Shown here: positions 6,086-10,560 of the stretch, in pieces | Layout: every line of letters begins with the position of its first letter | How positions within the stretch are numbered: the first letter of the stretch is position 1 | From: MGOM01 sp035455265 | GTDB taxonomy: Bacteria > Chloroflexota > Anaerolineae > Anaerolineales > E44-bin32 | Length of the DNA: 10,560 nt | Direction of reading: 5' to 3' | Assembly: GCA_035455265.1 (NCBI GenBank) | Contig: DATIFK010000228.1 | Coordinates: forward strand, 1 to 10,560 | Notes under the pieces: model-generated | Database searches by the model: none | What the model was told of the DNA's origin: nothing | Seen by the model: the letters and a program-made list of their open reading frames with translations, nothing else | Translations under genes and position numbers: made by a program

Positions 6086-6119
6086 ACAGTAACTGGCCAT
6101 CCTTGAAAGCGTCTTGAGG
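6086..6119 (-). promoter_or_regulatory. Promoter and response-regulator site of the redox operon
   Basis: On the minus strand TCAAG occurs twice with an 11-bp period (6117-6113 and 6106-6102; in wider view CCTCAAGA and TTTCAAGG). This is the spacing of tandem half-sites bound by OmpR/PhoB-family dimers. Ten bases downstream lies TACTGT (6091-6086), a passable -10, with no -35 match, as in activator-dependent promoters of the PhoB type. Regulation by the adjacent response regulator is inferred. Confidence 0.45.
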
Positions 6120-6132
6120 CAGCGGGCCAGGT

Positions 6133-6174
6133 TTCCAATCCAATTCCAATCTTCGGGGAGGATGCTGATACCAT
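6133..6174 (+). promoter_or_regulatory. Promoter and direct-repeat site of the response regulator gene
   Basis: The 8-bp sequence TTCCAATC occurs twice with an 11-bp period (6133-6140 and 6144-6151), again the geometry of OmpR-family sites. TACCAT at 6169-6174, preceded by TG one base upstream (TGATACCAT), is an extended -10 placed exactly at -12 to -7 of the start codon at 6181, and the second repeat covers the -35 position. This suggests autoregulated transcription of a leaderless mRNA. Confidence 0.5.
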
Positions 6175-6180
6175 ACGGCT

Positions 6181-6864
6181 ATGCGTCTCCTTCTGATCGA
6201 AGACGATGCCCGCCTGGCAAGACTGATCGCCACGGTCTTGGAGGAAGACGGGGTAGCCGTCGACCTGGCCGTCGATGGCGAGATCGGGGCGGACCTGGCG
6301 CTGCGCGGCACGTACGACGTGGCCATCGTCGACTGGATGTTGCCGGGCCGGGACGGTCCGTCGATCTGCCGCGCCATCCGCGCCGCCCACCTGAGCACGG
6401 CCACCCTGCTGCTCACGGCTCGGGGCCAGATCGAGGATCGTGTGGCCGGGCTGGACAGCGGCGCCGACGATTACATGGTCAAACCCTTCGCCTTCGAGGA
6501 GCTCCTGGCGCGCGTGCGCGCCTTGAGCCGCCGCTTCGACGTCTCCATCGGCGATGCCTGGGAGCTGCGCCAGGGCGACCTGGTGCTGGACCGACGCAGC
6601 CACACGGCCCGACGCGGCGACCAGCCCCTGGAGTTGACAGCCACCGAGTGGAACCTGCTCGAGTGTCTGATGCGCCATCCGGGTCAGACCCTCACCCGCG
6701 AGCAGATCCTCGACTACGTCTGGTCCTACGAGGCCGGCGTGCAGCCCAGCCTGGTCGACGTCTACGTCTCCTACGTGAGGCGAAAGATGAAGCGGCCGGG
6801 CCGGGCCGATCCGATTCAAACCGTTCGCGGGATCGGTTATCGCCTGGAACCGCAAGATGTTTAG
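6181..6864 (+). CDS. OmpR/PhoB-family response regulator
   Basis: A 227-residue two-domain regulator. The receiver domain (1-115) has the acidic pair in IEDD (D8, D9), the phospho-acceptor D51 in VDWMLPGRDG, T79 in LLTA and K101 in KPF. The C-terminal winged helix (about 130-225) shows the family signatures LTATEWNLLECLM, LTREQILDYVW, DVYVSYVRRKM and RGIGYRL. It should bind tandem DNA half-sites when phosphorylated. An in-frame TGA at 6166 leaves the ATG at 6181 as the only possible start, and no Shine-Dalgarno lies at a useful distance (GGGGAGG is about 19 bases away), so the mRNA is probably leaderless. The gene overlaps the kinase gene by 8 bases and faces the PepSY/ApbE operon, its likely target. 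Confidence 0.95.
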   Translation: MRLLLIEDDARLARLIATVLEEDGVAVDLAVDGEIGADLALRGTYDVAIVDWMLPGRDGPSICRAIRAAHLSTATLLLTARGQIEDRVAGLDSGADDYMVKPFAFEELLARVRALSRRFDVSIGDAWELRQGDLVLDRRSHTARRGDQPLELTATEWNLLECLMRHPGQTLTREQILDYVWSYEAGVQPSLVDVYVSYVRRKMKRPGRADPIQTVRGIGYRLEPQDV

Positions 6865-8248
6865 GGGACTGCGCCTCCAGCTGACGCTGCTCTACCTGAC
6901 GGCCGCCCTGGGGTTGATCCTTCTGCTCGGCGGCGGCACGTACCTGCTCCTGCACTCCTACTTTCAGGCTTCAACCGACCTGGCCCTTCGCTTTCGCATG
7001 GCCCAGGAGTTCCAGGCCCGCGGCCTGAGTCTTCCGCCCGACCTGGCCGATGCCGCCAGTGCCTGGAGCGCCCAGCGCGCCCCGGCCGCGGTCGCGGCGA
7101 CACCGACGGCCGCGGCGCGTCGCTCCGAAGGGGACGAAGGTGATGGCGGTGAGGATGGCGAGGGCGGCGCCGGCCAACCCACCGGTGAGGCGGAGCTGGC
7201 CGAGACGGAGCGCTACGACGGTGAGTTGACGGCGATCTTCGCCTTGCCGGTGACGGCCCAGGCGCAGCTCATCTCGAACCCGAATCCGTTCGCGCCCCCC
7301 GTCGCTCCTAATGCCGCCGCCGTGGAAGCCGCGTTGGCGAAGGGAAGCGACCTTCGGACGGTGCACGCCAGCGACGGGTCCGAAGTCCGCCTGCTCACCT
7401 ATCGCCTGAGTGGGCCAGACGGGGCACAGGCCCTTCAACTGGGGCGCACCACCAGCGACCAGGGCCGTGCCCTCAACCGATTGCTGGCGATCCTGCTCGG
7501 CCTGGGCACCCTGGGGGCGGCAAGCCTGGCCATCAGCAGTTGGTGGCTGGCGGGTAGGTCGTTGCTGCCGGCGGAACGAGCATGGGAGAAGCAGCAGGCC
7601 TTCGTCGCCAACGCCAGCCACGAGTTGCGCACGCCCCTGACTCTGATCCGCGCCAGCGCCGACGTCGCCCGGCGAGGGACGGAAGCAGGCGACGACCGAT
7701 TCGGATTGCTCGGGGACGTCCTGCAGGAGACCGACCACATGGGCAAGCTGGTCGAGGATCTCCTGCTGCTTTCTCGTCTCGACGCCGGCCGGCTGGAACT
7801 CTCGCGCCAGCCTGTCGAGATGGCCGGCCTGCTCCAGGATCTGGGACGCCAGGTTGGCCGCGTTGCCGAGGCCAAGGGGATCGTGCTGGACCTGGGTCCG
7901 CTCGACGGGACGGCGCTGGCCGATCCGACGCGTTTGAGGCAGGTGTTGCTGGCTTTGATCGACAACGCCCTGCAGAATACGCCTGCCGGCGGGAGCGTTC
8001 GGCTTGCCGCCCAGCCCCAAGGGAAGACCGTGACGATCACCGTGAGTGACACCGGCCCGGGCCTTTCGGACCAGGAGCGCTCGCGGGTGTTCGATCGTTT
8101 CTATCGGGCGCAGGGGGCTCGGCCCGGGGGCAGCGGCCTTGGCCTGGCGATCGCCAAGGGTCTGGTCGAGGCGCAACACGGGAGGCTCGCGCTCGAGAGC
8201 GGTGACGCTGGCGGAATTCGCGCCGTGGTGACCTTGCCGGGAGTCTAG
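6857..8248 (+). CDS. Sensor histidine kinase
   Basis: A 463-residue membrane kinase. TM1 is at about 9-32 and TM2 at about 209-232, enclosing a 175-residue extracytoplasmic sensor. That sensor has no fold I recognise and contains an acidic Gly-rich patch (91-118, EGDEGDGGEDGEGG followed by more Glu). The cytoplasmic part has the HisKA box NASHELRTPLTLIRAS with H255, then HATPase_c: N box LIDNALQNTP (N370), G1 DTGPGL (398-403), F box VFDRFYRA (411-418) and G2 GGSGLGLAIAKGLVE (424-438). The linker between TM2 and the H-box is only about 20 residues, so a full HAMP domain is lacking. The ATG at 6857 lies inside the end of the regulator gene, so the two are co-translated. The acidic patch suggests a metal cation as signal, which is inference. 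Confidence 0.94.
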   Translation: MFRGLRLQLTLLYLTAALGLILLLGGGTYLLLHSYFQASTDLALRFRMAQEFQARGLSLPPDLADAASAWSAQRAPAAVAATPTAAARRSEGDEGDGGEDGEGGAGQPTGEAELAETERYDGELTAIFALPVTAQAQLISNPNPFAPPVAPNAAAVEAALAKGSDLRTVHASDGSEVRLLTYRLSGPDGAQALQLGRTTSDQGRALNRLLAILLGLGTLGAASLAISSWWLAGRSLLPAERAWEKQQAFVANASHELRTPLTLIRASADVARRGTEAGDDRFGLLGDVLQETDHMGKLVEDLLLLSRLDAGRLELSRQPVEMAGLLQDLGRQVGRVAEAKGIVLDLGPLDGTALADPTRLRQVLLALIDNALQNTPAGGSVRLAAQPQGKTVTITVSDTGPGLSDQERSRVFDRFYRAQGARPGGSGLGLAIAKGLVEAQHGRLALESGDAGGIRAVVTLPGV

Positions 8249-8260
8249 CCACGACCTCAG

Positions 8261-8284
8261 CGCAGCCTTCGGCCTCGAGCTGCG
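8261..8284 (+). terminator. Possible weak terminator after the kinase gene
   Basis: CGCAGC (8261-8266) pairs with GCTGCG (8279-8284) across a 12-base loop, 12 bases after the kinase stop. There is no T-run, so Rho-dependent or partial termination is as likely. Confidence 0.25.
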
Positions 8285-8294
8285 GCCGCCGCCC

Positions 8295-8323
8295 TTGACT
8301 TTCCCGAGTCGCTCGCATACAGT
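8295..8323 (+). promoter_or_regulatory. Sigma70-type promoter of the Mo-hydroxylase operon
   Basis: TTGACT (8295-8300) and TACAGT (8318-8323) are separated by 17 bases, one of the best -35/-10 matches in the window. Transcription would begin near 8330, leaving a leader of about 140 nt before the FAD-subunit gene. Confidence 0.6.
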
Positions 8324-8342
8324 GTTATCAGGCAGAACGGCG

Positions 8343-8357
8343 TTTCACACAGTGAAA
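8343..8357. promoter_or_regulatory. Palindromic operator candidate
   Basis: TTTCAC-ACA-GTGAAA is a perfect 15-bp palindrome located about 13-27 bases downstream of the predicted transcription start, a usual place for a repressor site. No regulator gene for it lies in the window. Confidence 0.45.
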
Positions 8358-8377
8358 GTGGACAGCGTGCGATTCCG

Positions 8378-8426
8378 GGCGCGGGATTAGGCAAGTGCGC
8401 CGGACGAACCGACGGGCATCGTCCGG
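8378..8426 (+). promoter_or_regulatory. Structured leader of the Mo-hydroxylase operon
   Basis: CCGGACGA (8400-8407) pairs perfectly with TCGTCCGG (8419-8426) across an 11-base loop. An alternative stem, GGCGC (8378-8382) with GCGCC (8397-8401), shares two bases with it, so the two are partly exclusive. A G/C-rich stretch with GGCCCC repeats follows. This may be a regulatory RNA element; I could not match it to a known riboswitch. Confidence 0.35.
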
Positions 8427-8471
8427 GCCCCAGGCCCCGATCATCAGAACAAACCGCGGGAAGGGATGAGG

Positions 8472-9350
8472 ATGACGCCCTTCGAATTCCACGAGCCCTC
8501 GTCCATCGAAGCCGCGAGCGAGTTGTTAGGCCGACACGGCCGGTCGGCTGCCGCCCTGGCCGGCGGCACCGCCCTGCTGATCGACATGCGCCATGCCGAG
8601 CTGCGGCCGAGTCACGTGGTCAGCCTGTGGAGGATCCCCGGCCTTTCCGGTATCCGCGCCAACGGAGGCCTGCGGATCGGCGCTCTGACGACGGTCACCG
8701 AACTCGGTGACGCCTTGGATCATCCGGCGTGGCGCGGCCTGCGGGAAGCGGCCCGGGCGCTCGGCTCCTGGCAAGTGCAGAACATGGCCACCGTCGGGGG
8801 CAATTTGTGCAAGGCTTCGCCCGGGGCCGACCTGGTGCCGCCCCTGCTCTGCCTCGACGCCACTCTTTCGCTCCAGTCCGCCGGCGGCCAGCGCGAAGTT
8901 CCGCTCGACGGATTCCTCACCGGGCCGGATCAGACCTCCCTGGCTCCGGGTGAGCTTCTCGTCCGCATCCACGTCCCGCCTCCGCCGCCGCGCACGGGGA
9001 CGGCCTTCTTGAAGATCATGCGCCGGCTGGCGGTCGACTGCTCGATCGTCTCCGTCTGCGCCCGGGTCACCATGGAAGAAGACGGCGTCACCTGCCGCGA
9101 AGCGCGCCTTGGATTGGCCGCCGTCGCTCCCAATCCCATTCGCGCCCGGCGCGCCGAAGCGCTCCTGGCGGGAAAGGGGCTCGACGAGGACACCCTCAAG
9201 GCCGCCGCCCGGGAAGCGCGCGCCGAGGCTCGGCCGATCAGCGACGTCCGCGCTTCGGCCGAGTATCGCCGCCACCTGGTGGAGACACTGACGGCGCGCG
9301 CGCTGGCGCTGGCCGTGGCACGCGCCCGGCAAGGTCAGGCGGACGAATGA
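8472..9350 (+). CDS. Mo-hydroxylase FAD-binding (medium) subunit, CoxM/XdhB type
   Basis: A 292-residue FAD-binding subunit of the xanthine dehydrogenase/CO dehydrogenase family. It begins TPFEFHEPSSIEAASELL, as is typical, followed by the FAD pyrophosphate loop LAGGTALL (29-36) and the second FAD loop NMATVGGNLC (104-113). The C-terminal cluster-associated region (ARLGLAAVAPNPIRA) matches the CO_deh_flav_C domain. It passes electrons from the 2Fe-2S subunit to an acceptor. There is no extra Fe-S loop of the 4-hydroxybenzoyl-CoA reductase type. I chose the ATG at 8472 because GGGAAGG ends 7 bases before it; the ATG at 8466 touches that site directly and is less likely. The stop overlaps the next start (ATGA). 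It is the first gene of the operon. Confidence 0.92.
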   Translation: MTPFEFHEPSSIEAASELLGRHGRSAAALAGGTALLIDMRHAELRPSHVVSLWRIPGLSGIRANGGLRIGALTTVTELGDALDHPAWRGLREAARALGSWQVQNMATVGGNLCKASPGADLVPPLLCLDATLSLQSAGGQREVPLDGFLTGPDQTSLAPGELLVRIHVPPPPPRTGTAFLKIMRRLAVDCSIVSVCARVTMEEDGVTCREARLGLAAVAPNPIRARRAEALLAGKGLDEDTLKAAAREARAEARPISDVRASAEYRRHLVETLTARALALAVARARQGQADE

Positions 9351-9823
9351 CCACGATCCCCGTGACTCTCGTTGTCAACGGCCGGGCCTATTCTCTCGAG
9401 ATCGAGCCGCACGAAACTCTTCTCCACGTACTGCGTGAGCGCCTCGGCCTGACGGGCACCAAAGCCAACTGCGAGGAAGGTGAGTGCGGGGCGTGCACAG
9501 TGCTCTTCGACGGGCGGCCGGTCAACAGCTGCCTGCTGCTCGCCGTGCGGGCTCAAGCGGGCCCGGTCCAGACCATCGAAGGCCTGACGGCGGAAGGACG
9601 TCACGCCGCTCTGCAAGAGGCCTTCGCCCAGGAAGGCGCCATCCAGTGCGGCTATTGTTCTCCCGGCTTTCTGCTTGCCTCGGCCGCACTGCTGGACCGC
9701 AACCCAAGGCCGACCCAGGGCGAGATCGTCTTCGCCCTATCGGGCAACATCTGCCGCTGCACGGGATACAGCAAGATTCTGATGGCCGTCCGGCACGCGG
9801 CCAACGAAGGCTCGCAGGAATGA
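9347..9823 (+). CDS. Mo-hydroxylase 2Fe-2S (small) subunit, CoxS/XdhC-like
   Basis: A complete 158-residue iron-sulfur subunit. The N-terminal plant-ferredoxin-type domain binds one 2Fe-2S cluster through C42, C47, C50 (NCEEGECGAC) and C62; the C-terminal helical domain binds the second through C101, C104 (QCGYCSPG) and C136, C138 (NICRCTGY). Q100 just before CGYC is the conserved Gln that lies near the molybdenum cofactor in this family. It carries electrons from the molybdenum site to FAD and is cytoplasmic, without a Tat signal. Both ends overlap neighbours by the four bases ATGA, so the three subunits are translationally coupled. The order FAD, Fe-S, Mo is that of coxMSL, but many other Mo hydroxylases share it. 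Confidence 0.96.
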   Translation: MTTIPVTLVVNGRAYSLEIEPHETLLHVLRERLGLTGTKANCEEGECGACTVLFDGRPVNSCLLLAVRAQAGPVQTIEGLTAEGRHAALQEAFAQEGAIQCGYCSPGFLLASAALLDRNPRPTQGEIVFALSGNICRCTGYSKILMAVRHAANEGSQE

Positions 9824-10560
9824 CCGAAACGAAGGTCGTCGGCCGGCGCATGAGGCGGCAGGATGCCTGGGCCAAAGCGACGGGGGCCTTCATCTATGGG
9901 ATGGATGTCCAGATCCCGGGACAGCTCTACGGCGCCATCCTGCGTAGCCCCCATCCCCATGCTCGCATCCGTTCGATCGACGTCAGCGGAGCTCGCGCCC
10001 TCGAAGGCGTCGAAGCCGTCCTGACCGCCGGCGATCTCCCCGACGGATTGCTGATGCCCGGCGTCGTTTGGGACCAGCCGCTCCTGGCGGCCGATCGCGT
10101 TCGCTACCACGGCGAGCCGGTGGCCGCGGTGGCCGCCTCAACGCCGGACCTCGCCAGGCAGGCGCTCGAGCGGATTGTGGTCGACTACCAGCCCCTGCCG
10201 GCCATCGTCGATCCCGAAGCGGCGATGGCGGCCGAAGCGCCTCTCGTTCATGAAGCCTGGGGCTCGTACAAGGCCGAAGAGGGCCTTGTACGAGAACGCA
10301 ACATCTGCTGCCACGCCTCGCTGCGCAAGGGCGATGTCGAGAGAGCCTTCGCCTCCGCCGATCGCATCCTCGAAGGCACGTATACAACCCAGAGTGTCCA
10401 TCAATCCCACGTCGAGCCCCGCGTGGCGACCGCCGTCGTGTTGCCGGGCGAGATTCCCACGGTCCACACCAACACCCAGCTTCCCTACTGGATTCGCACC
10501 AACGTCGCTCACGCGTTGGGCGTGGCGGAAGAGGCGGTGCGCATCGTCCCCACCGGCATC
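9820..10560 (+). CDS. Mo-hydroxylase large (molybdopterin) subunit, N-terminal part
   Basis: The first 247 codons of an open frame that runs off the right end; a full subunit has about 750-800 residues. It starts with the ATG overlapping the 2Fe-2S stop (ATGA). Recognisable segments are RRQDAWAKATGAFIYGMD, LYGAILRSPHPHARI, the hammerhead domain with RYHGEPVAAVAA and VVDYQPLP, and the beginning of the cofactor-binding part (THQS-type segment SVHQSHVEP, then NTQLPYWIR). The catalytic loops that separate CO dehydrogenase from xanthine, aldehyde or nicotinate oxidoreductases lie beyond the window, so the substrate is undetermined. The gene contains a perfect 13-bp inverted repeat at 10263-10294. 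Confidence 0.92.
   Translation, partial: MTETKVVGRRMRRQDAWAKATGAFIYGMDVQIPGQLYGAILRSPHPHARIRSIDVSGARALEGVEAVLTAGDLPDGLLMPGVVWDQPLLAADRVRYHGEPVAAVAASTPDLARQALERIVVDYQPLPAIVDPEAAMAAEAPLVHEAWGSYKAEEGLVRERNICCHASLRKGDVERAFASADRILEGTYTTQSVHQSHVEPRVATAVVLPGEIPTVHTNTQLPYWIRTNVAHALGVAEEAVRIVPTGI
10263..10294. repeat. Perfect 13-bp inverted repeat inside the large-subunit gene
   Basis: CTCGTACAAGGCC (10263-10275) and its exact reverse complement (10282-10294) flank the 6-base loop GAAGAG. It covers codons 148-159, which encode SYKAEEGLVR in a variable part of the protein. In mRNA this would be a very stable hairpin with no T-run after it. Confidence 0.75.

Noticed and set aside
6028..6855. N-terminal extension of the PepSY frame up to 6855
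   Set aside because: It lies antisense to the response regulator and shows no domain; AGGAGG before ATG 6027 followed by a membrane anchor marks the true start.
6971..8179. A 402-codon frame on the - strand opposite the histidine kinase
   Set aside because: Shadow of the kinase coding strand; Gln/Arg/Gly-rich with no domain features, while the + strand has all kinase boxes.
9820..10560. Naming the Mo-hydroxylase a CO dehydrogenase (CoxL)
   Set aside because: The gene order is that of coxMSL, but the active-site loop that defines form I or II CO dehydrogenase is outside the window, so the substrate is left open.
1..10560. CRISPR arrays, insertion sequences, attachment sites, tRNA or rRNA genes
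   Set aside because: No regularly spaced repeats, transposase frames with terminal repeats, integrase genes or cloverleaf sequences were seen on either strand.

Overview
The window is GC-rich bacterial chromosomal DNA with dense genes, short or 4-base gene overlaps, GTG starts and no mobile element, CRISPR array, tRNA or rRNA that I can see. The gene mix (soluble-type CspA/RhlE cold-shock pair, ferric-reductase-like membrane cytochrome with ApbE, three-subunit molybdenum hydroxylase) and the use of extended -10 promoters would fit a Chloroflexota or other high-GC bacterium; this is a guess, because no phylogenetic marker is present.

Layout. (1) 107-1360 (+) encodes a 12-helix MFS exporter. 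Tail-to-tail with it, a cupredoxin C-terminal remnant (1552-1367, -) overlaps the end of an RhlE-type DEAD-box RNA helicase gene (2826-1549, -). (2) The 396-base gap 2827-3222 is a divergent control region: the helicase is read leftward and a CspA-type cold-shock protein (3223-3432) rightward. Both have an extended -10 of the form TGnTATGCT, leaders of about 140 nt, and hairpins that can bury the ribosome binding site. The helicase leader also holds a terminator-like hairpin. (3) A four-gene leftward operon, 6027-3528, encodes a PepSY-domain membrane protein, a small anchored Pro-rich protein, an ApbE flavin transferase and a ferric-reductase-like heme membrane protein, the last three joined by 4-base GTGA overlaps. 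(4) Divergent from it lies an OmpR-family response regulator and its histidine kinase (6181-8248, +). The 153-base gap between the two units holds two different pairs of direct repeats with 11-bp period, the usual geometry of OmpR/PhoB-family sites. (5) After a 223-base gap with a good sigma70 promoter, a palindromic operator candidate and a structured leader, an operon for a molybdenum hydroxylase of the xanthine/CO dehydrogenase family begins in the order FAD subunit, 2Fe-2S subunit, Mo subunit; the last gene runs off the window.

How the parts may work together. The kinase, which has a strongly acidic Gly-rich patch in its extracytoplasmic sensor, and the regulator probably control the PepSY/ApbE/cytochrome operon, which looks like a membrane electron-transfer or metal-reduction module with a flavin component whose acceptor protein is not evident. 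The csp-helicase pair looks like a co-regulated cold-shock RNA-remodelling module whose own mRNAs carry the sort of structures that such proteins melt. These functional links are inferred from context and motifs only.
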